A stretch of 64,000 bases of DNA. Origin: Caulobacter vibrioides (GTDB taxonomy: Bacteria; Pseudomonadota; Alphaproteobacteria; Caulobacterales; Caulobacteraceae). Each line of letters opens with the position of its first letter. The stretch's first letter is position 1. This document shows, piece by piece, positions 37,717 to 45,602 of the stretch. Position numbers and translations under genes: made by a program. A model generated the notes under the pieces. The model worked only from the letters and a program-made list of their open reading frames with translations, did no database searches and was not told the origin of the DNA. Location of the stretch: positions 2,480,001-2,544,000 of the forward strand of contig NZ_CP023315.3 of NCBI RefSeq assembly GCF_002310375.3. The letters are read 5' to 3'.

Positions 37717-38901
37717 TCAGTTCCAGACGTCGAGGTGGAACAGCTTGCGATGTTCTTCTATCGCGAAGCGATCGGTCATGCCCGCGATATAGTCGCAGAC
37801 CACCCGGGCGCGGCCGGCTTCGTCGCGGTTCTGCGACTTGGCGAACCAGACAGTGGGCAGCACCTCCGGCTCACGCAAGAAGAGCGAGAACATTTCGCCC
37901 AGAATGCGGCGAGCCTGGCTGCGGGTGCGATTTACGCGCCAGTGGCGGTACATGCGCTCGTAGAGGAAGCCCCGAAGCCGGGCCAGGTCCTCGGCCATGT
38001 CCGACGAGAACGCCACCAGGGCGTGGTCCAGGGCTCGGACCTCATCGGCGGACTGGACGCCGCTGGCCGCCGCGCGGTGCAGCGTCTCGCCCATGACGTC
38101 GTCGACCATCGCGCCGATCATGCGGCGCACGGCTTCCAGATGGGTCAGGCGCGCGTCGAGATCGGGTCGCTCGCTCTTCACCGCGGCCAGGATCGGGCCG
38201 ATCAACGGCACGTCCATCAGCTCATCCAGCGTGAACAGGCCCGCCGTCACGCCGTCGTCGACGTCGTGATTGTTGTAGGCGATGTCGTCGGCCAGGGCCG
38301 CGACCTGGGCCTCGGCCGACGCCCAGGTGCTCAGGCCCAGCTCGTACTCGTTGTCGTACTTGGAGATCGCCTTCCAGGAAGGCTTGCCCAGCTTGTTGGT
38401 GACCGGCCCGTTGTGCTTGATCACCCCTTCCAGCGTTTCCCAGGTCAGGTTCAGGCCCACGAAGTCGGGATAGCGGTGCTCCAGCTCGGTGACGACCCGG
38501 AACGTCTGGACGTTATGGTCGAAGCCGCCGTACTCGCGCATCTGGATCTCGAGCTCGTCCTCGCCGGCGTGGCCGAACGGCGGATGGCCCAGATCGTGCG
38601 CCAGGGCGATGGTCTCGGCGAGGTCGGCGTCCAGGCCCAAGGCGGTCGCCAGCGAGCGCGCCACCTGCGCGACCTCGAGGGTGTGGGTCAGGCGCGTGCG
38701 GAAGTTGTCGCCCTCGTGAGCCACGAAGACCTGGGTCTTCTCCTTCAAGCGCCGGAAGGCCGACGTGTGGATGATGCGATCGCGGTCGCGCGCGAAGGGC
38801 GTGCGCGTGCGGCTCTCGTCCTCCTTGAACCGACGCCCCTTCGACTTGCTGGGATCTTCGGCGTAGGGCGCGCGCGGGACGTAGTACGGAGTCTGAGACA
38901 T
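37717..38901 (-). CDS. dgt: Deoxyguanosinetriphosphate triphosphohydrolase-like protein
   Basis: A 394-residue HD-domain dNTPase. [29 protein letters not shown], the metal His in [12 protein letters not shown] and the HD pair in [17 protein letters not shown] at about 107-121 are diagnostic of the Dgt type-2 family that hydrolyses dNTPs. It is divergent from erpA. In many alphaproteobacteria argS lies between dgt and the SPOR gene; here the gap is only about 180 bases with no argS. Confidence 0.92.
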   Translation of the reverse strand: MSQTPYYVPRAPYAEDPSKSKGRRFKEDESRTRTPFARDRDRIIHTSAFRRLKEKTQVFVAHEGDNFRTRLTHTLEVAQVARSLATALGLDADLAETIALAHDLGHPPFGHAGEDELEIQMREYGGFDHNVQTFRVVTELEHRYPDFVGLNLTWETLEGVIKHNGPVTNKLGKPSWKAISKYDNEYELGLSTWASAEAQVAALADDIAYNNHDVDDGVTAGLFTLDELMDVPLIGPILAAVKSERPDLDARLTHLEAVRRMIGAMVDDVMGETLHRAAASGVQSADEVRALDHALVAFSSDMAEDLARLRGFLYERMYRHWRVNRTRSQARRILGEMFSLFLREPEVLPTVWFAKSQNRDEAGRARVVCDYIAGMTDRFAIEEHRKLFHLDVWN

Positions 38902-38989
38902 AGACCGCCTTTATCGCGTTGAACGATTTGGCCCCTTCCGAAGAGGCCGCGACACCCTCATATAAGCCGAAGGTAACTTTTCCACAGCC

Positions 38990-39322
38990 ATGACCCAACT
39001 CGACTTAACGCTTTCCGAAAACGCCGCGCGCCGGATCAAGGCCATCGCCGAGACCGAGGGCCGTCCGCTGATGCTCCGTGTCGCGGTCGACGGTGGCGGT
39101 TGCTCGGGCTTTCAATACCGCTTCGATCTGGTCGACACGGTCGACGACGACGACCTGAAGGTCCAGCGCGACGGCGCGACCGCCCTGGTCGACGTGGTGT
39201 CGCTGGCCCTGTTGAAGGGCTCTGAGATCGACTTCGTCGACGAACTGGCCGGCGCGGAGTTTCGGGTTCGTAACCCCAACGCCAAGTCCAGCTGCGGTTG
39301 CGGCGTCAGCTTCTCGATCTGA
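38990..39322 (+). CDS. erpA: Iron-sulfur cluster insertion protein ErpA
   Basis: A 110-residue A-type Fe-S carrier. The three cluster-binding cysteines are in GGGCSGFQY (Cys38) and SSCGCG (Cys102 and Cys104). It delivers clusters to target enzymes such as ThiC-type and respiratory proteins. It is divergent from dgt and convergent with the small membrane protein that follows four bases on. ErpA versus IscA/SufA cannot be fully separated by eye; the SALLKGSEIDFVDEL-type segment favours ErpA. Confidence 0.88.
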   Translation: MTQLDLTLSENAARRIKAIAETEGRPLMLRVAVDGGGCSGFQYRFDLVDTVDDDDLKVQRDGATALVDVVSLALLKGSEIDFVDELAGAEFRVRNPNAKSSCGCGVSFSI

Positions 39323-39326
39323 GCGG

Positions 39327-39665
39327 TCAGACCGGCACGAACTGCAGCAGCGTCAGGGTGGCCGCGCCCCAGGCTAAGGGCGTGACCATGGCCGCCCAGG
39401 CCAGCGGCGCCGCGCCCTTGCGCCACAGGATCCATCCCGCCAGCGGCCCCAGCAGGCAGACCACCCAGAACAGGGCCGCGAAAGCGAAACCCAGCCAGGC
39501 GATCGGATTGAGGACGTTGCCGGCGCGGTCAAAGACCAGCGGCGTGAAGATCGCCAGAATAGCGCCCAGCACGGCCAGCACGCCGCAGAGGCCCGTCGCC
39601 AGCGTCATCAACGCCAGCTGCGTGCGATCGATGGGCTTTTTCCCCGACTTGAGCGCGGCCTTCAT
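39327..39665 (-). CDS. Small uncharacterised membrane protein
   Basis: A 112-residue protein with three predicted hydrophobic helices (about 15-43, 53-76 and 85-106) and a basic N-terminus MKAALKSGKKPIDRTQ. No family is recognised. I chose the ATG at 39665; the frame is open a further 12 codons with no Met. It is transcribed divergently from exonuclease III with only 35 bases between starts, so the promoters must overlap the coding ends. Confidence 0.7.
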   Translation of the reverse strand: MKAALKSGKKPIDRTQLALMTLATGLCGVLAVLGAILAIFTPLVFDRAGNVLNPIAWLGFAFAALFWVVCLLGPLAGWILWRKGAAPLAWAAMVTPLAWGAATLTLLQFVPV

Positions 39666-39700
39666 GCGCCCTAGCCTCCCGCCGCACCTTGGAGCCGTCA

Positions 39701-40489
39701 ATGCGTATCGCCACCTGGAACGTCAATTCGATCAATGCTCGCCTGGAGAGCGTGTTGGCGTGGTTCGAATCGGAAGCTCCCGACGTGGCCGTGCTGCAGG
39801 AGATCAAGTGCGTCGACGAGAAGTTCCCGACCGAAGCCTTTGAACGGCTTGGCTATAACGTCGTCGTTCACGGACAGAAGACCTACAACGGCGTGGCGCT
39901 GCTCTCGAAGCATCCGATTGAGGATGTCCGCAAGGGCCTGCCCTTCCTGTCCGAAGACGAGGTCGACGAGCAGGCGCGCTATGTCGAGGCGGTGATCGCC
40001 GCGCCGACGCCGTTCCGCGTCGTGGGCATCTACCTGCCGAACGGCAACCCGATCGGGACCGAGAAGTTCGCTTACAAGCTCTCCTGGATGCGCCGACTGC
40101 ACGCCCACGCCCAGGGGCTGCTGGCGCTCGAGGAACCGCTGGTCATCGCCGGCGACTACAATGTCATCCCCGAGGCCGAGGACGTCGCCAACCCGCAGGC
40201 CTGGCTGGGCGACGCCCTGTTTCAGCCGGAGAGCCGCGCGGCCTTCCGCGCCTTGAAGAACCTGGGCTTCGCCGACGCCTATATGCAGGCCGACGGCGCG
40301 CCGGGCGGCTATACTTTCTGGGATTATCAGGCCGGCGCCTGGCAGCGGAACCTGGGCATCCGCATCGATCACCTCCTGCTGTCGCCGCAGGCGGCCGACC
40401 GTCTGACGGACCTGGTCATCCACCGCGACGAGCGCGACAAGGAAAAGCCCTCGGACCACGTGCCGGTGGTCGGTCATTTCCGAGACTAG
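39701..40489 (+). CDS. xthA: Exodeoxyribonuclease III
   Basis: A 262-residue AP endonuclease/3'-exonuclease of base excision repair. MRIATWNVNSINAR, LQEIKCVDEKFP (catalytic Glu), VVGIYLPNGNPIG, IAGDYNVIP (Asp/Asn) and the terminal SDHVPVVGHF (catalytic His) are all present. GGAG lies six bases before the ATG at 39701; an upstream TTG is less likely. Confidence 0.95.
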   Translation: MRIATWNVNSINARLESVLAWFESEAPDVAVLQEIKCVDEKFPTEAFERLGYNVVVHGQKTYNGVALLSKHPIEDVRKGLPFLSEDEVDEQARYVEAVIAAPTPFRVVGIYLPNGNPIGTEKFAYKLSWMRRLHAHAQGLLALEEPLVIAGDYNVIPEAEDVANPQAWLGDALFQPESRAAFRALKNLGFADAYMQADGAPGGYTFWDYQAGAWQRNLGIRIDHLLLSPQAADRLTDLVIHRDERDKEKPSDHVPVVGHFRD

Positions 40490-40545
40490 GCGCGATAGAC
40501 ACACCTAAGGTTTAGTGAGAAGCTCTGAGGCCTTGGAGGTTTCAG

Positions 40546-41052
40546 ATGCTCGCAACAGCCGTGACAGCCTTCATCCTGGCGACGACCACGCCTGCCGCGC
40601 CACCGGCCGCCGTCGCGACATCGCCCACGGAGGCCGCGCGCTACGCTCTGACCCACGGATGCCTGGCGGCCGCGCGCAAGGGCGTCAAGCTGGCCAGCCT
40701 CTCCAACCCGTTCATCGTCTTGGCGGACAAGGGGCGCGGGATTTACGTGATGAGGGGCGCCGGCCAGATCCTGATGTCGGATAGCCCCCCACAGGCCAGC
40801 TGCTATCTGCGTGTCGGGCAGGGAGACGGCGAAGACCTGCGCCGCATGGCGCTGGGCTTGCTGGCGGCCGAGGCGCCGACGCGTCCGGTTCAGGACAGCG
40901 GTCCGGGTTCGAAACCGATGCGCCAGGAGCTTCATTGCGTGAAGGTCGCCGGGCGATCCATGACGGCCCTGCTGTCCAGCGCCAGCGGCCCTGGCGGCGC
41001 GCCGCTGCAGTTCTCGCTGCTGAATGAACAGGACATTTGCCGCGTCCGGTAG
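40546..41052 (+). CDS. Uncharacterised exported protein
   Basis: A 168-residue protein with a probable signal peptide (MLATAVTAFILATTTPAAPP-) and no membrane helix afterward. The mature part has three or four Cys residues (HGCLAAARK, ASCYLRVG, ELHCVKV, DICRV) likely to form disulfides. TTGGAGG six bases before the ATG is a strong ribosome-binding site. I do not recognise the family; the gene stands alone after xthA. Confidence 0.72.
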   Translation: MLATAVTAFILATTTPAAPPAAVATSPTEAARYALTHGCLAAARKGVKLASLSNPFIVLADKGRGIYVMRGAGQILMSDSPPQASCYLRVGQGDGEDLRRMALGLLAAEAPTRPVQDSGPGSKPMRQELHCVKVAGRSMTALLSSASGPGGAPLQFSLLNEQDICRVR

Positions 41053-41096
41053 GCCGCCTGTCCCCTCGTCGCGACTCTCTTTAGCCTTGAGAGACT

Positions 41097-42023
41097 ATGA
41101 GCGAGCTCGCGCGTCTTTTGCTGTTCGTGGCCATCGCCGGCTCGGCGGTGACGTTCCTGGGCAGCCTGGCCATCTGGTACGGCGATGAGGACCGGCGCAT
41201 CCGCCGCGCCCTCCGCAACGTTCTCAAGAGCGAGCCGGAAGGTGTTGTGGTCGCGCGCGGTCGTGGCCGGGGCGCCGGCTTTTCCTTTTCCACCAACCTG
41301 CTGGCGGTGGCCTGGGATCGCGGCGCCTGGTGCCTGATCTATCGCCTCGACGAGCTGGTCGGCGCCGAGCTGCTCGTCGATGGCCAGGTGATGGGCCGGG
41401 TCTTCCGGGGCGAAGGTCGCCGGGCGATCGACCATGTCGCGCCCCAGGCCCAGACCGTCACCCTGCGCCTGATCTTCGATGACCCGCGCAATCCTGACTT
41501 CACCCTGGACCTCTGGGCGCCGGGCGACGAGACGCGCCGTGAGAGCAAATCGCCCGCCGAGCTGATGCAGGAGGCCAATCGCTGGCTGGCCCGCTGCGAG
41601 GCGATCGTGCGGCGACCGCTGCCGCCACGGCCTGTGCGGGAAGCGCCCGAGACGGTCGTCGCAACACCGCCGCGCCCAGCCCCGCCCGCGGAATCTCTCG
41701 TAGAGGAAGACGACGAGGCCGAGGACGATGACTTCCACGCCCCGCCCCCGCCCCTGCCCAACACGCCGCCGCCGCTGGCCCGCCGCTCGTCGTTCGACGA
41801 AACGCGTCGGCCGCCCGCCTCCCGTCCCGGATCACGCCCCGCGCCGCCCGCCCCTGCTGAGCCGGACATGTTCGGCGATCCGCCCTGGGACGAGGATGAG
41901 CCCCCCCGCGCCACTCGCGCTGCGCCGGAGCCGCCCCCCGCTCCGGCTTACTCGCCCCTATCCAAGGCGCGCCGCGAGGCCTCGGGTGATCAGGACGAGC
42001 TGCCCTTCGATCTCGATGATTGA
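41097..42023 (+). CDS. Uncharacterised membrane-anchored protein with disordered acidic/Pro-rich tail
   Basis: A 308-residue protein. One N-terminal helix (LARLLLFVAIAGSAVTFLGSLAIWY) is followed by a compact domain to about residue 175, then a low-complexity tail of Pro, Arg, Asp and Glu (EEDDEAEDDDF, PPPPLPNTPPP) ending DELPFDLDD. Anchor, globular part, disordered tail and acidic end resemble scaffolds such as ZipA in outline only. The acidic C-terminus is a possible peptide for a binding partner. No family recognised; divergence from neighbours is not evident. Confidence 0.75.
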   Translation: MSELARLLLFVAIAGSAVTFLGSLAIWYGDEDRRIRRALRNVLKSEPEGVVVARGRGRGAGFSFSTNLLAVAWDRGAWCLIYRLDELVGAELLVDGQVMGRVFRGEGRRAIDHVAPQAQTVTLRLIFDDPRNPDFTLDLWAPGDETRRESKSPAELMQEANRWLARCEAIVRRPLPPRPVREAPETVVATPPRPAPPAESLVEEDDEAEDDDFHAPPPPLPNTPPPLARRSSFDETRRPPASRPGSRPAPPAPAEPDMFGDPPWDEDEPPRATRAAPEPPPAPAYSPLSKARREASGDQDELPFDLDD

Positions 42024-42176
42024 AGACTTTGGCTGTTTTGCTGGTGAGGATTGATGGCGTCTTCTGCGAAGCGCTTTGCTCGGCCGAAGGCTTGCTCACG
42101 CCCGACCGCGACGCGTTGGCTGGAGACGTTGAATAGGTCGCGAGCTTAGGACTGCGCTCTGAAAAAGGGGCTTTGT

Positions 42177-42821
42177 TCAGACCGATTGGCGGGTCTCAAA
42201 GGCGATCCAGCCGGCGGTCAGCAACAGGGCGATGGCGAAAACTCGCCGGGCTCGCTGATCACCGCCCAACCTCGTCAGTCGACCCGCCAAACTCCCGGCG
42301 GACAGCACGATGCCGCCGTGGATCAGGATGCTGATCAGAATGTGGCAACCGCCCAGGATCACAGCCTGCACCGTGGGCGAAGCGTGTCCGGGCTTCACGA
42401 ACCCGGGAAGCAGGGTCACGTAGAAAAGCGCGGCCTTGGGATTGAGCAGATTGGCCAGCAACCCCTTGCGGAAATGCACCCAGTCCGAGGCCCCGCTGGC
42501 CGAGGCTTCGGCCTTCTCGCCGCCCCGCCAGGCGTCGACCGCCAGCCAAACGATGTAGGCGACACCAGCCCAGCGCAGCAGTTCGTAAAGCGGGCGGTTG
42601 TTGGCCAGTATGGTGGTCACGCCGGCCACGGACGCGACCATGTAGGCCAGCAGGCCACAGGTGATGCCCGCGACCGTAATGAAGCCGGCGCGGCGCCCCT
42701 CGACCACGGAAAGCCCAGCCAGATAGCCCATGTTGGGGCCAGGTGTGAGCTCGATCAGAATGATCGCCGCCAGGAACGGCGCGACCATCGATGGATCGAC
42801 CGGCCACACCCCGTGCGGCAT
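42177..42821 (-). CDS. LysE-family transporter
   Basis: A 214-residue membrane protein of the LysE/RhtB family that exports amino acids or related metabolites. ELTPGPNMGYLAGLSVVEGRRAG is the family signature; about six helices follow, with FRKGLLANLLNPKAALFYVTLLPGF in the middle. The substrate is unknown. It lies four bases downstream of the Gfo/Idh/MocA gene and is probably co-transcribed with it. Confidence 0.9.
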   Translation of the reverse strand: MPHGVWPVDPSMVAPFLAAIILIELTPGPNMGYLAGLSVVEGRRAGFITVAGITCGLLAYMVASVAGVTTILANNRPLYELLRWAGVAYIVWLAVDAWRGGEKAEASASGASDWVHFRKGLLANLLNPKAALFYVTLLPGFVKPGHASPTVQAVILGGCHILISILIHGGIVLSAGSLAGRLTRLGGDQRARRVFAIALLLTAGWIAFETRQSV

Positions 42822-42824
42822 CGC

Positions 42825-43742
42825 CTAACCCTCGGCCGCCTGCTCGACCGCCAAAGCCAGATCGAGCGCCCGCGCGGCCTCCTCGCCGGTCACCACGGGC
42901 CGGGGCGCCTCCCCGCGCACCGCCGCCAGGAAGCCGGCGACCGACAGGCCCAGCGGATCCTTGCCCGCTGGCGTCTCGGTGAAGTTCTCGATCAGCGGGA
43001 ACGGGGTGGTGTTGCGGAACGTGCGCTGGAGAAAGTCGATCTCGACCTCGCCGGAGGGATAGACGACCTTCATCGTCCGCTCACGGGCCTCGGCGACCCG
43101 GGAGCTGTCGAACACGGCGGTGAAGCCGTTGTCGAAGGTGGCTTCGGCCTTAACCCAATCGAGCGAGGTCGAGCGGGTGATCGCGCCCTCGCCTTCCACC
43201 GCGATCGGCTGGCCGTCGCAAAGCGCCAGGGCTAGGTCGATGTCGTGGATCATCAGGTCCAGCACCACCGAGACGTCGAGATTGCGATCCGACGGCGTGC
43301 CTCGACGCACGGCCTCCAGCCGCAAGGGCTGCTCGGGGATGTCCAGCAGGCCCATGGCCTGAAACACGACGCGCTCCTGGTGGCCGCAGGCCAGGGGGAC
43401 GCCGGCCTTGGCGGCTGCGGCGACCATCTTGTCGGCGTCTTCAGGTGAAACGACGATGGGCTTTTCCGAATAGACCGGCTTACCCGCCTTCAACGCCGCC
43501 AGAGCGGGCGCGGCGTGATGGACGGCCGGCGCGGCGACGGTGACAACGTCCACCGCGGCCAGGAAGGCGTCCATGTCATCGAAGCCCTCGGCGCCCAGCG
43601 GCCCGGCCAGCGCCTCGGCCCGCGCCAGATCGATGTCGAACACGCCGACCAGAGCCACACCGTCCAGCTCGACGTACTTCTTGGCGTGATAGCCGCCGAA
43701 CACTCCGGCGCCGACGACGCCCGCTTTCAGAGTCTGGGTCAT
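42825..43742 (-). CDS. Gfo/Idh/MocA family oxidoreductase
   Basis: A 305-residue NAD(P)-dependent dehydrogenase. The Rossmann motif GVVGAGVFGGYHAKKY is at about residues 8-23; AGKPVYSEKPIVV carries the conserved EKP, and the C-terminal alpha/beta domain follows. The substrate, probably a sugar or cyclitol, cannot be deduced. It may be co-transcribed with the LysE gene (gap three bases). Confidence 0.9.
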   Translation of the reverse strand: MTQTLKAGVVGAGVFGGYHAKKYVELDGVALVGVFDIDLARAEALAGPLGAEGFDDMDAFLAAVDVVTVAAPAVHHAAPALAALKAGKPVYSEKPIVVSPEDADKMVAAAAKAGVPLACGHQERVVFQAMGLLDIPEQPLRLEAVRRGTPSDRNLDVSVVLDLMIHDIDLALALCDGQPIAVEGEGAITRSTSLDWVKAEATFDNGFTAVFDSSRVAEARERTMKVVYPSGEVEIDFLQRTFRNTTPFPLIENFTETPAGKDPLGLSVAGFLAAVRGEAPRPVVTGEEAARALDLALAVEQAAEG

Positions 43743-43858
43743 GGCCGCTGTCTAGCGCGCTTCGCGGTTGCTTAGAAGCACTGGTGACTTGCGTAAGGGC
43801 GCGCTAAACAGTCGTTTAAATTAACAACGCTTGGCGATGCCAAGGCAGGGAGGACCCC

Positions 43859-44884
43859 ATGACCACCTCGCGCGAGATCCGCCTGAAAGCTCGTCCCGTC
43901 GGGATGCCCAAGGCGTCGGACTTCGACCTGGCCACCGTCGAGCTGCCCACGCCGGGTGACGGCGAAATCCAGGTCAAGAACCTGTGGATGTCGGTCGACC
44001 CCTATATGCGCGGCCGCATGTATGACCGCCCCAGCTACGTCCCGCCGTTCCAGCTGGGCGAAGCCCTGCAAGGCGGCGCGATCGGCGAGGTGATCGCGTC
44101 CAACGACCCGGATTTCAAACCGGGCGATCTGGTCAGCTCGATGTTCGGCTGGCGTGAGGCTTATAACGCCCATCCCAAATCGCTGGCCGCCGCCGGCATG
44201 GGCGCGATCACCAAGATCGAGACCCACGGCATCCCGCCGCAGGCCTTCCTGGGCGTGGTCGGCATGCCCGGCATGACCGCCTATGCCGGTCTCCTTCGGG
44301 TGGCCGCCCTGAAGGACGGTGACGTCGTGTTCGTCTCGGCCGCCGCCGGCGCGGTGGGCTCGATCGTCTGCCAGATCGCCAAGCTGAAGGGTCACACCGT
44401 GATCGGTTCGGCGGGCGGCCCCGAAAAGGTGGCGTTCCTGAAGTCGATCGGCGTCGACCATGTGATCGACTACAAGGCCACGCCCGACGTCGTCGCCGAG
44501 CTGGCCAAGGTCGCGCCCAAGGGCATCGACGTCTATTTCGAGAACGTCGGCGGCGTGCACCTGGAAGCGGCCATCAACTCGGCCCGCCCGTTCGCCCGCT
44601 TCGCCCTTTGCGGTATGATCTCGCAGTATAACGAGACCGGTAAGCCGGAAGGCCCGTCGAACATCATCCTGGCCGTCGGCAAGAGCCTGCGCCTGGAAGG
44701 CTTCATTGTCTCCAACCACTTCGACCTCTACCCGCAGTTCGCCAAGGACATGGCAGAGTGGATCAAGGCCGGGAAAATCACCTGGAAGGAAACAGTCGAG
44801 GAAGGCGTCGCGCGCGCCCCGGACGCGTTCCTCAAGCTCTTTACAGGCGAGAACCTCGGCAAGATGCTGGTCAAGCTGAGCTAG
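43859..44884 (+). CDS. NADP-dependent zinc-independent oxidoreductase (MDR, leukotriene B4 dehydrogenase-like)
   Basis: A 341-residue enzyme of the medium-chain reductase superfamily, curcumin/enoyl reductase subgroup. LWMSVDPYMRGRMYD near residue 40, GMPGMTAYAGLLRVAALKDGD, the nucleotide-binding AAAGAVGSIVCQIAKLKG and DVYFENVGGVHLEAA are family motifs; catalytic zinc Cys residues are absent. GGGAGGACCCC precedes the ATG. Reduces alkenals or quinone-like compounds by family. Confidence 0.92.
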   Translation: MTTSREIRLKARPVGMPKASDFDLATVELPTPGDGEIQVKNLWMSVDPYMRGRMYDRPSYVPPFQLGEALQGGAIGEVIASNDPDFKPGDLVSSMFGWREAYNAHPKSLAAAGMGAITKIETHGIPPQAFLGVVGMPGMTAYAGLLRVAALKDGDVVFVSAAAGAVGSIVCQIAKLKGHTVIGSAGGPEKVAFLKSIGVDHVIDYKATPDVVAELAKVAPKGIDVYFENVGGVHLEAAINSARPFARFALCGMISQYNETGKPEGPSNIILAVGKSLRLEGFIVSNHFDLYPQFAKDMAEWIKAGKITWKETVEEGVARAPDAFLKLFTGENLGKMLVKLS

Positions 44885-44940
44885 GGGTTACCCCCATCGG
44901 ACAGCGAAAACGCTGGTCCGGACAGCAATCAAACGCGAGC

Positions 44941-44973
44941 GGGCGGCTGGGTCACCAGCCGCCCGTCTTCGTT
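44941..44973 (+). terminator. Intrinsic terminator after the MDR-family gene
   Basis: GGGCGGCTGG pairs with CCAGCCGCCC across a three-base loop and GTCTTCGTT follows; the 3' tail is T-containing rather than a T-run. It lies in the gap before the convergent lipoprotein gene and may serve both. Confidence 0.65.
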
Positions 44974-45320
44974 CAGGGCCGCGCGCGAAGCTCGGCGAGC
45001 TCAAGTCCCTGGGATGTCTTCTTGAAAGCAAAGGTTACGCGCGCCCCCGGCGTTATGGGCGCATCGGCCAGAACATCGGCGTAGACCTTGAACCGATCGC
45101 GGCCAGGCTTGAGACCCGCAGCGCTCGCGCCGTCGTGATCGAGCGTGAGAATCTGGCCATCAAGATTGGCGACGACGCCCTGCGAGTCGTAGCTTGGCAG
45201 CCCTTCACTGGATGCAACCGCTTCCACAGCGCTCTCCTTAGGACCCTCCTCGGGAGAATCCTTCCCGCAAGCCGCGAGTCCCAGAAGCGCGAATGCGAAG
45301 ATAATATCTCGAAAAGTCAT
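44973..45320 (-). CDS. Lipoprotein with a CusF-like domain
   Basis: A 115-residue lipoprotein. MTFRDIIFAFALLGLAACG has the lipobox LAAC at about residue 18, followed by an acidic linker. GVVANLDGQILTLDHDG and the ending GLKPGRDRFKVYADVLADAPITPGARVTFAFKK have the pattern of the small CusF/CopC-like periplasmic metal chaperone barrel. The CusF copper ligands (a His and two Met) are not all present, so metal binding is doubtful. I chose the ATG at 45320; a longer frame adds seven residues. Confidence 0.65.
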   Translation of the reverse strand: MTFRDIIFAFALLGLAACGKDSPEEGPKESAVEAVASSEGLPSYDSQGVVANLDGQILTLDHDGASAAGLKPGRDRFKVYADVLADAPITPGARVTFAFKKTSQGLELAELRARP

Positions 45321-45602
45321 AGCCTTACCCGTTTCCCGCAACGCGACGCGCTCCGCTCGCCGGGCGCTATGTCACGAAATCTTCTCGCAACTGCGAAATC
45401 GCCGTGATTTCTGGTAGCGAATTTGTGATCGAAGTTTTACTGTAGAGAAACCGGCGGCTCTCCACGTCGGTATCGTTCGTCACGAAGCGCCCAGACGCCC
45501 CGCCCAGTTCCCTAGCGAACCGATCGGCGGGCGAAAAGGGTTCCGACGACCGAAGAACGCGGAGAGAGCCCGGCGCGCCGGAAAAGTCCGAGATCTGACG
45601 AT
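45321..45602. other. Divergent intergenic region lipoprotein / opgH
   Basis: About 280 bases. AT-richer stretches lie at about 45410-45450 (GTTTTACTGTAGAG, AATTTGTG) and probably contain the opgH promoter. A GC-rich leader of about 120 bases precedes the opgH start. Nothing else was recognised. Confidence 0.4.
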
